DNA from: Amycolatopsis bullii
Lineage (GTDB): Bacteria > Actinomycetota > Actinomycetes > Mycobacteriales > Pseudonocardiaceae
Length of the DNA: 56,255 nt
Direction of reading: 5' to 3'
Assembly (NCBI RefSeq): GCF_014654205.1
Contig: NZ_BNAW01000058.1
Span: forward strand, 1 to 56,255
Shown here: one piece after another, positions 15,670 through 25,797 of the stretch
How positions within the stretch are numbered: position 1 is the stretch's first letter
Layout: the number at the start of each line of letters is the position of its first letter
Translations under genes and position numbers: made by a program
The notes under the pieces: generated by a model
Told to the model about the DNA's origin: nothing
Seen by the model: the letters and a program-made list of their open reading frames with translations, nothing else
Database searches by the model: none

Positions 15670-18600
15670 GGGACACCGTGACCGACCCCAGCAGCAGCGA
15701 GATCTCCCCCACGGACATCGCCGTGGTCGGCATGGCCGGCCGCTTCCCGGGCGCCGACGACGTCGGCGCGCTCTGGGAGACCGTCCGCGCCGGCCGCTCC
15801 GGCATCACCCGTTTCACCGACGAAGAGCTCCTGGCCGCGGGCGTCCCCGCCGACCGGCTCGGCGACCCCGCCTACGTCAAGGCGGGCGCCGTCGTGCGCG
15901 GCGTCGAGGACTTCGACGCGGGCTTCTTCGGCATCAACCCGAAGGAAGCCCAGATCCTCGACCCGCAGCACCGGCTCTTCCTGGAGCACAGCCAGCACGC
16001 GCTGGAGGACGCGGCCTGCGACCCGGCGCGGTTCGACGGCGCGATCGGCGTGTTCGCCGGCTGCGCGTGGAGCACCTACCTGACCCACAACCTCACGCCG
16101 GCGAACGCGGCCGGGGAGATGGGCGAGATCGCCATCGCCCTCGGCAACGACAAGGACACCCTGGCCACCCGGGTTTCGCACACCCTCGGCCTGTCCGGTC
16201 CCGCCTTCAGCATCCAGAGCGCCTGCTCGACGTCGCTGGTCGCGGTGTGCGTCGCGGCGAGCAGCCTGGCCAACTTCGAATGCGACGTCGCCCTGGCCGG
16301 CGGCGTGTCGATCGGGGTACCGCACCGCGTCGGCTACCTCTACCAGCAGGGCGGCATCGCGCCGCCGGACGGCGAGTGCCGCGCGTTCGACGCGGCAGGC
16401 CTGGGCGCCCCGCTCGGCGGCGGCGTCGGCGTGGTCGCGCTGCGCCGGCTGGAGGACGCGCTCGCCGACGGCGACCGGGTGTACGCGGTCCTGCGCGGCT
16501 GGGCGGTCAACAACGACGCCGGCCGCAAGGTCGGCTTCACCGCGCCCGGTGTCGAGGGCCAGGCCACGGTGATCGCCGAGGCCCTCGCCGCCGCCGGACT
16601 GGAGCCCGCGGACATCGGGTACGTCGAGGCGCACGGCACCGGCACCGCCCTGGGTGACGCGGCCGAGATCGCCGCGCTGCAGCAGGTGTTCGCGGGCCGG
16701 TCGCTGCGGATCGGGTCGGTCAAGACGAACGTCGGGCACCTCGACCGCGCCGCCGGCGTGACGAACCTGATCAAGGCCGCGCTGGCGCTGCACCACGAGG
16801 AGATCCCGCCGACGCGCAACCTGGGCACGCCGAACCCGCAGCTCACCGCCGGGGACGCCGAGCTGAGCGTGGTCACCGAGCGCACGCCGTGGCCGCGCAC
16901 GGACACCCCGCGCCGGGCCGGGGTCAGCGCGTTCGGCATCGGCGGCACGAACGCCCACGTCGTGCTGGAAGAAGCCCCCCTCCCCGTGCCCACCGAAGCG
17001 ACCGGGCCGGAGCTGCTCGTGTGGTCGGCCCGGTCGGCCGCCGCCGCCGACGCGGCCACCGCGAACCTCGCCGCCCACCTCTCGGGCTCGGGCGACGCGC
17101 TCGCCGACGTCGCCCACACGCTCCAATGTGGACGCACGACGTTCGGGCACCGGCGGATGCTGGTCGCCGGCTCGGCAGCCGAGGCCGCGGAATCGCTGCG
17201 CGAGGGAGTCGTGTCGGCGTCGAGCGACGCGGGCACCGGCCGCCGCGTCGGGTTCCTCATCGCGGGCACCGGCGAGCAGTACCCGGGCCTGGCCGCGGAG
17301 CTGTACGAGACGGCGCCGGTGTTCCGGGCCGAGCTCGACCGCTGCCGCGCGCTGCTGGGGACGTCCGTTCTGGACGAGATGCTCGGCTCGCGCGAAGGCT
17401 CCGGCGGGCTGGCCGCGTTGCTGGGCCGCACGGATGGCGGTTCGCGTGCGGGCGACCGCACGGAGGTGCTGCACCCGGCGCTGTTCGCCGTCGAGTACGC
17501 GCTGGCGCAGCTCGTGCGCTCGTGGGGTGTCGAGCCGTCGGTGCTGGTCGGGTACAGCCTCGGCGAGTACGTGGCCGCGTGCCTGGCCGGGGTGCTTTCG
17601 CTCTCCGACGCCCTCGCGCTGGTGAGCCACCGGGCCGGACTGATCGCCGCGCTGCCCGGCGGCGCCATGGCCGCCGTGCCGCTGCCGGCCGACGACGTGC
17701 GGGCCCGGATCGACGGCCTGGACCTCGACATCGCCGCGGTGAACGGGCCGCAGCTGACGGTCGTGTCCGGGACTCCGGCGGCGATCGAGGCGCTGCGCGG
17801 GTCACTGGGTGACGTGCCGTGCCGGCCGCTGGCGACGACGCACGCCTTCCACTCGCGGCAGCTCGCCTCGCTGCGGGAGGAGCTGACCGCGTGGGTCGCC
17901 GCGAACGTCACGCTGTCCGCGCCCACGATCCCCTACGTCTCCAACGTGACCGGTGAGCTGGTCACCGTCGCACCGGAGCCCGGGTACTGGGCCGAGCACA
18001 TGTGCGCGCCCGTCCGGTTCGACGACGCGCTGGCCACCCTGCTGGCCGACGAGGACACCGTGCTGCTGGAGCTCGGCCCGGGCCGGTCGCTGGGTGCGAT
18101 GGTGCGCGGGCACCGGGCGTGCGCGCCTTCGCGCTGGGCCTCGGTGGTCCCGACGCTGCCGGGCGCCGACGACCCGGCCACCGCGACGGTCGCGCTAACC
18201 GAGGCGGCCGGGCGGCTGTGGCTGGCCGGGGTGGACCTCGACTGGACGGGGGTCCGTGGCGGCCGCGGGGCCCGGCGCGTGGGCCTGCCGGGCTACCCGT
18301 TCCAGCGTTCGCGGTACTGGATCGAGGCGCCGGGGACGGTGACGCCTTCGGTTCCGCAGCTCACTGCGGAGCCCGACGAGCACGTGCAGCTGCTGACCCC
18401 GACGTGGCGGCCCGAGCCGGCGGCCGCGGGCGGGACGACGGGTCGCGTGGCGATCCTGCCGGATTCCGGTGGGGTGGCCGAGGCGCTGACCGCGCTGCTC
18501 GGTGCCGTGGTGGACGCGGCCGAGGCGGACACGGTGGTCGACCTGTCGGTCCTCGACCTGGACGATGACGTGGCCGCGGTGCACGCGGTGTCCCGCACCC

Positions 18601-21600
18601 TGGCCGCGGCGGCGGGTGACGGGTCGCGGGCGGTCCGGGTGGTCGTGGCCACCCGCGCAGGCCAGGCGGCCGGAGCGATGCCGCCAGTCGGCCCGGGCCA
18701 GGCGGCCGCATCCGCCCCTGCCCACCCCGCAGGCCCGGCCACCCACGCGGGCGTGCCCCGCCCGGCGCAGGCGGCCGTCGCCGTGTTGCCGGTTGTCGCG
18801 AACCAGGAGCACCTCAACCTCCACGCGGGGACCGTCGACCTCGACCCCGCGCACACCCCCGCCGAAGCCGCCGCCGTCCTGGCCGCCGAACTGCGCGCGC
18901 CCGGCCCCCCGCTCGTCGCCTACCGCGGGGACCAGCGGCTCGTCCCGGACTACCGGCCCGCGGAACCCGGCGGCGCGCCCGCCATCCGCGAAGGCGGCAG
19001 GTACCTCATCACCGGCGGCTTCGGCGGCGTCGGGCTCACCGTGGCCGAGCACCTGGTCACCCAAGGCGCGCGACGGCTGGTCCTGGCCGGCCGCAGCGGG
19101 GGCAGCGACGCGGCCGTGGCCCGGCTGCGCGCGCTGGGCGCCGACGTGCACGCCCCTCGCGTGGACGTCGGCGACCCGGCCGCGGTGCGGGCGCTGCTCA
19201 GCGAACGGTTCGACGGCATCGTGCACGCCGCCGCCGACTCCGACCCGGCCGGGTTCCGCCCGCTGTCCGAAGTGGACGCGTCCGACATCGCCCGGCACTT
19301 CGCCGCCAAGGTCGGCGGCGCCCGGAACATCGCCGCGGCCATTCAAACCCTCCCCGAGTCCGACCGTCCCGAGTGGACACTCCTGTTCTCCTCCACCTCG
19401 GCGCTGCTCGGCGGCGTCACCTTCGGCAGCTACGCCGCCGCCAACGCCGCCCTGCTCGCCGAGGCCCACGGCCGTCCCGGCTGGATCGCCGCCGCCTGGG
19501 ACACCTGGCCCGGCACCCTCGACCGGCTCGACGCCAGGCTCGGCGCGTCCATGGCCCAGCACTCGATGACCCGGGCCCAGGCACTGGCCGCGTTCGACCG
19601 CCTCACCGGCCCGGCCGTGGTGGTCGCCGCCGGCGGGCTCGACGACCGGCTCCCCGGCACCACGCAACACACGAAGACGACCACCGCGGACCGCTTCCCG
19701 CGGCCCGACCTGCCCCAGCCCTACACCCCGCCGATGACCGCGACCGAACGTGGGCTGGCCGAGGTCTGGTCGTCGGTGCTGGGCGTCGAACCGGTCGGCA
19801 CCCGGGACAACTTCTTCGACCTCAACGGCAACTCGCTGCTCGCCCTGCAGATGCTCGCCCTGGTCAAGGAACGCTTCGGCGTCGCCATCCCCACCGTCAC
19901 CCTGTTCGAGCTGCCCACCGTCCAGGCCCTCGCCGCCACCCTCGACGACCAAGCACCGGCACCCGCGAAAGCTCCGGCGGTCCAGGAAGCCGATCCCGAC
20001 GACGACGAGCTCGACCGGCACATCGCCATCGTCGGCATGGCCGGGCGGTTCCCCGGCGCGGGCACGGTCGACGAGTTCTGGCGCAACCTCTGCGACGGCG
20101 TCGAGTCGATCACCTTCTTCAGCCCCGACGAGCTCATCGCCGCCGGGGTCGACCCGGCGCAGGTCCGCGACCCGGCGTACGTGCCGGCGCGGCCGGTGCT
20201 CGACGACGTCACCGGCTTCGACGCCGCGTTCTTCGGCCTCAGCCCGCGTATGGCGGCGCTGACCGACCCGCAGCAGCGGCTGTTCCTCGAGGTCTGCTGG
20301 GAAGCCCTGGAGGGGGCCGGGTACGCGCGGCCCGGCGACGAGCGCGGCCGGGTCGGCGTCTTCGGCGGCTGCAACCTCTCGACGTACCTGCTCGGTATCG
20401 CCGGCCAATTCACCTCCGACGCCGACGCCAGCATCTACGAGCTGGTGATGGGCAACGACAAGGACGCGCTGACCACCACCGTGTCCTACCTGTTCGACCT
20501 GCGCGGCCCGAGCATGGCGGTACAGACGTTCTGCTCGACGTCGCTGGTCGCGGTGCACACCGCGATGCGCAGCCTGCGGGCCGGGGACTGCGAGATGGCC
20601 CTCGCGGGCGGCGTCTCGGTCCGCGTGCCGGACCGGATCGGGCACCTGCACTCCCCCGGCGGCCAGGAGTCGCCGGACGGCCACGTGCGCACCTTCGACG
20701 CCCAGGCCCACGGCAGCATGTTCGGCGACGGCGCCACCGTCGTCGTCCTGAAGAAGCTCGGCGCCGCCCTGCGCGACGGCGACCACATCTGGTCGGTGAT
20801 CCGCGGCTCGGCGATGAACAACGACGGTGCCCACAAGGTCGGCTACACCGCGCCGAGCGTCGGCGGGCAGTCGCGGGTGATCGCCGACGCGATGGCCGAC
20901 GCGCGGGTCGCCGCCGAGGACGTCGGGTACGTCGAGGCCCACGGCACCGCGACCGAGCTGGGCGACCCGATCGAGGTCGCCGCGCTGACCCGGGCGTTCG
21001 GGGACACCGCCGAGAAGCAGTACTGCGCGCTGGGCTCGGTGAAGCCGAACGTCGGGCACCTCGACCGCGCGGCGGGCACGGCCGGGCTGATCAAGGCGTC
21101 GCTGGTCGTCCGCGAGGGCCTGATCCCGCCGACGCTGCACTACACCGCGCCGAACCCGGAAATCGACTTCGAGCACAGCCCGTTCCGGGTGGCCGCCGAG
21201 CTCGCGCCGTGGAACACCGACGGCGGCCGTCCCCGGATCGCCGGGCTCAACTCGCTGGGCATGGGAGGCACCAACGTGCACGTCGTCGTCGAACAGCCGC
21301 CGGACCGGCCCGCACCGCCTCCGGGCGACCCGGACACCGAGCGCCGCTACCAGGTGCTGCCCGTCTCGGCCCGCACCGCGGACGCGGCCGATGCCGCGGC
21401 CCGGCGGCTCGGCGAGCACCTCGCCGGGACTCCGGACGCGCGGCTGGCCGACGTCGCGTTCACGCTGCAGGAGGGCCGCAAGACCTTCGAACACCGGCGG
21501 GCCGCCGTCGCGTCCGATGTGGACAGTGCGGTCGCCGCACTGGACGCGCCCGCGACCCGGGTGGAACCGGTGCAGGACCGGCCGGTGGCGTTCCTCTTCG

Positions 21601-24600
21601 CCGGCGTCGGCGAGCAGTACCCCGGTCTCGTGGGCGAGCTGTACCGGCGCGAGCCGGTGTTCCGCGCCCACCTCGACGAGTGCCTGGCCCACCTCGACGC
21701 CGACGGCGACCTCGTCACCGGCGCCCGCGGCGGCGGGCCGAGCCTGGCCGCGCTGCTCGGCCGCACCGGTCAGGAGGACCCGCGCGCCGAACGGCTCCAG
21801 CGGACGGAACTGGCGCAGCCGCTCATGTTCGCCGTCGACTACGCCCTGGCTCGGACGCTGATGGACTGGGGACTGCGGCCCACCGCGATGCTCGGCTACA
21901 GCCTCGGCGAGTACGTCGCCGCCTGCCTGGCCGGGGTGCTCTCCCTCCCCGACGCCCTCGCGCTGGTCGCCAAGCGCGCGGAGCTGATCGCCGCCCTGCC
22001 GGGCGGGTCGATGGCCGCGGTGCCGCTGTCCGGCACCGAGCTGGCGGCACGCTTCGACCTCGCGGGCATCGACATCGCCGCGGTGAACGGCCCCGAGCTG
22101 GTCGTGGTGGCCGGGGAGACGACCGCTGTCGACCGGCTCGCGCGGGACCTGCGGGCCGCGGATCTCCCGTGCCGTCCGCTGCGCACCAGCCACGCGTTCC
22201 ACTCGCGGATGCTGACGCCGGCCGCGGCCGGGCTGACCGCGTGGATCGCCGCGAACGTCACGCTCACCGCCCCCGAGCTGCCCTACCTGTCCAACGTCAC
22301 CGGCGGCCCCGCGACCGCCGAGTTGGTCACCGACCCCGGCTACTGGGCCCGGCACATGTGCGAGACCGTCCGGTTCGCCGACGCGGCCACCGAGCTGCTG
22401 GCCGACGAGCACCTCGCGGTCGTCGAGATCGGCCCCGGCCCGTCGCTCGGTGCGCTGCTGCGCGGGCTGAGCCCGGCCAGCCGGTGGCCGATGATCACCG
22501 CCACGCTCCCCGCCGCGGACGACCCGCGGCCCGCCGACGCAGTCCTCACCGACGGCCTGGCCCGGCTGTGGCTGCTCGGCGCGGACCTCGACTGGTCGGC
22601 CTACCACGGCCGCGGCCCGGCGACGCCGGTCTACCGCGGCACCGCCCCCGGCCGCGTCCCGCTGCCGACCTACCCCTTCCAGCGCCAGCGCTACTGGATC
22701 GAGGCGAAGCCGGCCACCGGGACGACCCGGGTCGAGACCCCCGCGGAGGGGCCTCTGGAGGAGTTCGACCGGATCCCGCTGCTGCCGGAGGAGCAGTGGA
22801 TCAGCCTGCCCACCTGGCGCCAGACCTCCGCCGCGCCCGCCGCACCGCAGCCCGCGTCCTGGCTCGTGTTCGCCCGGCCCGGCCTGGCCGAGGACGTCCT
22901 CGACGGGATCCGCCGCACCGGCGACCCGGTGACCGTGGTCCGGCCGGGCGCGGGGTACCGGCCGGGCCCGGACGCCACCGTCCGCCCCGGCGACGTCGAC
23001 GACCTGCTGCACCTGCTGCGCGACCTCAAGCGCGGCGGGACCCGGCTCGACCGCGTGGTGCACCTGTGGAACCTCGACGACGACTCCCTGCTGCTCGGCC
23101 TCCACACGCTCGTCGCGCTGGCCCGCGCCGCCGGTGAGCTCGGCCTGGGCGGCTGGACGCTCGACCTCGCCGCGACCGGCACCCAGCGCGTCCTGCACGA
23201 CGGCGAGCTCCGGCCCGACGCGGCCACGCTCACCGGCCCCAACCTGGTCATCCCGATGGAGTACCCGGGTGTGCAGACGCGGCTGATCGACGTCGACGCG
23301 GCCGCCGGGGCCGCCGCGGTGGTGGCCGAGCTGCACCGCCCGGCGCCGGGCAGGACGGTCGCGCTGCGCGGGTCGCGGCGCTGGCTGCCCGGCTACGAAG
23401 TCCTGGCGCCGCAGCCGATCGAGCAGGCGGCGAGCGTGCTGCGCGAGGACGGCGTCTATCTGATCACCGGCGGCCTCGGCGGGATCGGGCTGGCCATGGC
23501 CGAGCGGCTGGCCCGCGACAGCCACGCGAAACTCGTCCTGTTCGGCCGCCGCGGCCTGCCGCCGCGCGAGCGCTGGGCCGGGATCGCCGACGGCACCGAC
23601 GAGGTGCCCGGCACGGTCCGCGACCGCGTCGACCGCGTCCGGGAGATCGAGGCGCTCGGCGGTGAAGTGGTGGTCGTCGAAGGCGACGTCGCCGAAGAGG
23701 CCGACGTCCGGCACGCGGTCGCCGTCGCGGTCGAGCGGTTCGGGGCGCTGCACGGCATCCTGCACACCGCCGGGGTGCCGGGCACCGGGCTGATGCAGTT
23801 CAAGCAGGCCGGCGACGCCGACCAGGTCCTCGCGCCCAAGCTGCCCGGCTCGCGGGCGCTCAGCGCGGCCACCGAGGGCCTGGGCCTCGACTTCGTCGCG
23901 TTGTTCTCCTCGATCACGTCGGTCACCGGCGGTGGTCCCGGCCAGGTCGACTACTGCGCCGGCAACGCGTGGCTCGACGCCTACGCCGCCTCCCATGGCG
24001 GCCGCACGGTGTCGATCTCGTGGGGCGAGTGGACCTGGAACGCCTGGGACGACGGCCTTTCCGGCTACGAGGAGGACATCCAGACCTACTTCCGCGAGCA
24101 CCGCGTCAAGTTCGGCATCGACTTCGAGCAGGGCTGGCGCACGCTGCTGCGGGCACTGGCCTCGGGCGAACCGCACGTCGTGGTGTCCACGCAGGACTTG
24201 GACGCGGTGACGGCCGTGGCGGCCCGGTTCAGCGTCGACGCGGTCACCTCGGCCGCGCACGGCGGCTCGACGGCCGACCGGCACCCGCGGCCGGACCTGG
24301 TGACGCCGTTCCAGGAACCCGAAAGCGACACCGAACGGGCCGTCGCGGAGGCGTGGTGCGAAATGCTGCGCCTGGACCGGGTCGGCGCGTCCGACAACTT
24401 CTTCGAACTCGGCGGCACGTCGCTGCTCGGCATCTCGCTGCTGGCGACGCTGCGCACGGTGTTCCCGGACGCCGAGCTGCCGCCGCACATCATCCACGAG
24501 GCCCCGACCGTCGCCGCGCTCGCGAAGATCGCCGCCGGCGGCCCGGAGATCCCCGAACCCGCACCCGACAGCAGCGCGCAGGGACAGCTGCGCCGCTCCG

Positions 24601-24638
24601 GCATCAAGGCCGCGGCCGCCCGACGGCGCCGGGCCTGA
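15666..24638 (+). CDS. Type I PKS 3: modules 3 and 4, each KS-AT-KR-ACP
   Basis: Bimodular PKS of 2990 residues. Module 3: KS C187 (SACSTS), AT GYSLGE (S631) with HAFHS (726), KR with GGFGGVG and Y1256, ACP S1390 (LNGNS). Module 4: KS C1623 (TFCSTS), AT GYSLGE (S2079) with HAFHS (2176), KR with GGLGGIG and Y2763, ACP S2919 (LGGTS). Both ATs look malonyl-type by HAFH, though hydroxymalonyl use cannot be excluded. There is no DH, ER or terminal thioesterase, so each module should leave a beta-hydroxyl and release needs another protein. The ATG at 15666 overlaps the PKS2 stop (ATGA). A GTG at 15678 with GAGGGA before it is an equally good start. The tail is Arg/Ala-rich (GQLRR...RRRRA), perhaps a docking tail. 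Confidence 0.94.
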   Translation: MRDTVTDPSSSEISPTDIAVVGMAGRFPGADDVGALWETVRAGRSGITRFTDEELLAAGVPADRLGDPAYVKAGAVVRGVEDFDAGFFGINPKEAQILDPQHRLFLEHSQHALEDAACDPARFDGAIGVFAGCAWSTYLTHNLTPANAAGEMGEIAIALGNDKDTLATRVSHTLGLSGPAFSIQSACSTSLVAVCVAASSLANFECDVALAGGVSIGVPHRVGYLYQQGGIAPPDGECRAFDAAGLGAPLGGGVGVVALRRLEDALADGDRVYAVLRGWAVNNDAGRKVGFTAPGVEGQATVIAEALAAAGLEPADIGYVEAHGTGTALGDAAEIAALQQVFAGRSLRIGSVKTNVGHLDRAAGVTNLIKAALALHHEEIPPTRNLGTPNPQLTAGDAELSVVTERTPWPRTDTPRRAGVSAFGIGGTNAHVVLEEAPLPVPTEATGPELLVWSARSAAAADAATANLAAHLSGSGDALADVAHTLQCGRTTFGHRRMLVAGSAAEAAESLREGVVSASSDAGTGRRVGFLIAGTGEQYPGLAAELYETAPVFRAELDRCRALLGTSVLDEMLGSREGSGGLAALLGRTDGGSRAGDRTEVLHPALFAVEYALAQLVRSWGVEPSVLVGYSLGEYVAACLAGVLSLSDALALVSHRAGLIAALPGGAMAAVPLPADDVRARIDGLDLDIAAVNGPQLTVVSGTPAAIEALRGSLGDVPCRPLATTHAFHSRQLASLREELTAWVAANVTLSAPTIPYVSNVTGELVTVAPEPGYWAEHMCAPVRFDDALATLLADEDTVLLELGPGRSLGAMVRGHRACAPSRWASVVPTLPGADDPATATVALTEAAGRLWLAGVDLDWTGVRGGRGARRVGLPGYPFQRSRYWIEAPGTVTPSVPQLTAEPDEHVQLLTPTWRPEPAAAGGTTGRVAILPDSGGVAEALTALLGAVVDAAEADTVVDLSVLDLDDDVAAVHAVSRTLAAAAGDGSRAVRVVVATRAGQAAGAMPPVGPGQAAASAPAHPAGPATHAGVPRPAQAAVAVLPVVANQEHLNLHAGTVDLDPAHTPAEAAAVLAAELRAPGPPLVAYRGDQRLVPDYRPAEPGGAPAIREGGRYLITGGFGGVGLTVAEHLVTQGARRLVLAGRSGGSDAAVARLRALGADVHAPRVDVGDPAAVRALLSERFDGIVHAAADSDPAGFRPLSEVDASDIARHFAAKVGGARNIAAAIQTLPESDRPEWTLLFSSTSALLGGVTFGSYAAANAALLAEAHGRPGWIAAAWDTWPGTLDRLDARLGASMAQHSMTRAQALAAFDRLTGPAVVVAAGGLDDRLPGTTQHTKTTTADRFPRPDLPQPYTPPMTATERGLAEVWSSVLGVEPVGTRDNFFDLNGNSLLALQMLALVKERFGVAIPTVTLFELPTVQALAATLDDQAPAPAKAPAVQEADPDDDELDRHIAIVGMAGRFPGAGTVDEFWRNLCDGVESITFFSPDELIAAGVDPAQVRDPAYVPARPVLDDVTGFDAAFFGLSPRMAALTDPQQRLFLEVCWEALEGAGYARPGDERGRVGVFGGCNLSTYLLGIAGQFTSDADASIYELVMGNDKDALTTTVSYLFDLRGPSMAVQTFCSTSLVAVHTAMRSLRAGDCEMALAGGVSVRVPDRIGHLHSPGGQESPDGHVRTFDAQAHGSMFGDGATVVVLKKLGAALRDGDHIWSVIRGSAMNNDGAHKVGYTAPSVGGQSRVIADAMADARVAAEDVGYVEAHGTATELGDPIEVAALTRAFGDTAEKQYCALGSVKPNVGHLDRAAGTAGLIKASLVVREGLIPPTLHYTAPNPEIDFEHSPFRVAAELAPWNTDGGRPRIAGLNSLGMGGTNVHVVVEQPPDRPAPPPGDPDTERRYQVLPVSARTADAADAAARRLGEHLAGTPDARLADVAFTLQEGRKTFEHRRAAVASDVDSAVAALDAPATRVEPVQDRPVAFLFAGVGEQYPGLVGELYRREPVFRAHLDECLAHLDADGDLVTGARGGGPSLAALLGRTGQEDPRAERLQRTELAQPLMFAVDYALARTLMDWGLRPTAMLGYSLGEYVAACLAGVLSLPDALALVAKRAELIAALPGGSMAAVPLSGTELAARFDLAGIDIAAVNGPELVVVAGETTAVDRLARDLRAADLPCRPLRTSHAFHSRMLTPAAAGLTAWIAANVTLTAPELPYLSNVTGGPATAELVTDPGYWARHMCETVRFADAATELLADEHLAVVEIGPGPSLGALLRGLSPASRWPMITATLPAADDPRPADAVLTDGLARLWLLGADLDWSAYHGRGPATPVYRGTAPGRVPLPTYPFQRQRYWIEAKPATGTTRVETPAEGPLEEFDRIPLLPEEQWISLPTWRQTSAAPAAPQPASWLVFARPGLAEDVLDGIRRTGDPVTVVRPGAGYRPGPDATVRPGDVDDLLHLLRDLKRGGTRLDRVVHLWNLDDDSLLLGLHTLVALARAAGELGLGGWTLDLAATGTQRVLHDGELRPDAATLTGPNLVIPMEYPGVQTRLIDVDAAAGAAAVVAELHRPAPGRTVALRGSRRWLPGYEVLAPQPIEQAASVLREDGVYLITGGLGGIGLAMAERLARDSHAKLVLFGRRGLPPRERWAGIADGTDEVPGTVRDRVDRVREIEALGGEVVVVEGDVAEEADVRHAVAVAVERFGALHGILHTAGVPGTGLMQFKQAGDADQVLAPKLPGSRALSAATEGLGLDFVALFSSITSVTGGGPGQVDYCAGNAWLDAYAASHGGRTVSISWGEWTWNAWDDGLSGYEEDIQTYFREHRVKFGIDFEQGWRTLLRALASGEPHVVVSTQDLDAVTAVAARFSVDAVTSAAHGGSTADRHPRPDLVTPFQEPESDTERAVAEAWCEMLRLDRVGASDNFFELGGTSLLGISLLATLRTVFPDAELPPHIIHEAPTVAALAKIAAGGPEIPEPAPDSSAQGQLRRSGIKAAAARRRRA

Positions 24639-24671
24639 ACGACAACTCCGCACAGCAGAAAGGGAACAGTC

Positions 24672-25514
24672 ATGGCAGTCACGGGAGTGGTGGGCGCCGG
24701 CGTCATGGGCATCGGCGTCGCCCAGGACTTCGCCGCCGCCGGCCACGAGGTCGTGCTGGTCGACAAGGACGAGCGGATCCTCGAGGAGGCGCGGGCCGCG
24801 ATCACGCGCAACTGCCGGCTCAGCCGGCTGATGGGCGGCCCCGCGCTCGACGCCGACGAGATCCTCGCCCGGATCACCACCGCGGTCGGCCTGGCCGCGC
24901 TGGACAAGACCGAGATCCTCGTCGAGAACGTCACCGAGGACTGGGACATCAAGGCCGCCGTGCACGCCGAGCTCGACGAGGTCTGCGGCCCCGGCACGGT
25001 GATCATCGCCAACACTTCGGCCGTGCCGATCACGCGGATCGCGTCGGTCGGCAAGAACCCGGGCCGCGTCATCGGCGTGCACTTCATGAACCCGGTGCCG
25101 CAGAAGCCGGTCGTCGAGCTGATCCCCGGCTTCCACACCACGCCGGAGACCATCCTGCGCACCCGCGAGCTGCTGACCAGCATCGGCAAGCGCTGGGTCG
25201 ACGTGAAGGACGCTTCGGGCTTCGTGTCCAACCGCGTGCTCATGCTGACCGTCAACGAGGCCGCCTACCTGGTGCACGAGGGCGTCGCCACCGCGGAGTC
25301 GGTCGACGAGGTGTTCCGCGGCTGCTTCGGCCACCCGATGGGCCCGCTGGAGACCGCCGACCTGATCGGCGTCGACACGATCCTCTACAGCGTCGAGGTG
25401 CTCTACGAGCACTACGCCGACTCGAAGTACCGCCCCTGCCCGCTGCTCAAGCAGATGACCGACGCCGGCCTGCACGGCCGCAAGTCCGGCCGCGGCTTCT
25501 ACACCTACAGCTGA
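24672..25514 (+). CDS. 3-hydroxyacyl-CoA/ACP dehydrogenase, FkbK/ZmaG-like (hydroxymalonyl-ACP pathway)
   Basis: Oxidises a carrier-bound glyceryl unit in the pathway that makes hydroxymalonyl-ACP (or methoxymalonyl-ACP). The protein has 280 residues with an N-terminal Rossmann fold (VVGAGVMGIGVAQDF, about residues 4-18), the acidic residue VLVDKD that favours NAD, and the family's central HFMNPVP segment. Start at ATG 24672 with AAAGGGAACAG before it. It opens a five-gene run (dehydrogenase, ACP, acyl dehydrogenase, FkbH, thioesterase) 33 bases after PKS3. The order matches the FkbK-J-I-H sets known from FK520 and zwittermicin. Assignment rests on this context as much as on sequence. Confidence 0.85.
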   Translation: MAVTGVVGAGVMGIGVAQDFAAAGHEVVLVDKDERILEEARAAITRNCRLSRLMGGPALDADEILARITTAVGLAALDKTEILVENVTEDWDIKAAVHAELDEVCGPGTVIIANTSAVPITRIASVGKNPGRVIGVHFMNPVPQKPVVELIPGFHTTPETILRTRELLTSIGKRWVDVKDASGFVSNRVLMLTVNEAAYLVHEGVATAESVDEVFRGCFGHPMGPLETADLIGVDTILYSVEVLYEHYADSKYRPCPLLKQMTDAGLHGRKSGRGFYTYS

Positions 25515-25542
25515 ATCCCCTTACCGAGAAGGAGAACCTGCC

Positions 25543-25794
25543 ATGTCCGAGACCACCGGCGACATCCTCGCCTTCATCACCGGCCGCTTCCCGCAGGCCG
25601 AGATCACCGCGACCGAGGACATCTTCTCGCTCGGCTACATCAACTCCCTGTTCGCCATGGAGCTGGTGATGCACCTGGAGAAGACCTTCGCCGTCACCAT
25701 CCCGAACGAGGAGCTGCGGATCGACAACTTCCGCACCGCGGCGGCGATGACCGAGCTGGTCGGCCGCCTGCGCCCGGCCGCGACGGTGGGCTGA
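25543..25794 (+). CDS. Discrete acyl carrier protein, FkbJ/ZmaD-like
   Basis: An 83-residue ACP that carries the glyceryl/hydroxymalonyl unit. The phosphopantetheine serine is S35 in LGYINSLFAMELV; the INSLFAM form, without the usual Asp before Ser, is characteristic of the FkbJ subfamily. Start at ATG 25543, preceded by AGAAGGAGAA. It lies between the hydroxyacyl dehydrogenase and the acyl dehydrogenase that act on its cargo, with a 3-base gap before the next start. Confidence 0.88.
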   Translation: MSETTGDILAFITGRFPQAEITATEDIFSLGYINSLFAMELVMHLEKTFAVTIPNEELRIDNFRTAAAMTELVGRLRPAATVG

Positions 25795-25797
25795 CCC

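Noticed and set aside
24300..24638. Terminal thioesterase at the PKS3 C-terminus
   Set aside because: The protein ends shortly after the ACP (S2919) in an Arg/Ala tail with no GxSxG hydrolase domain.
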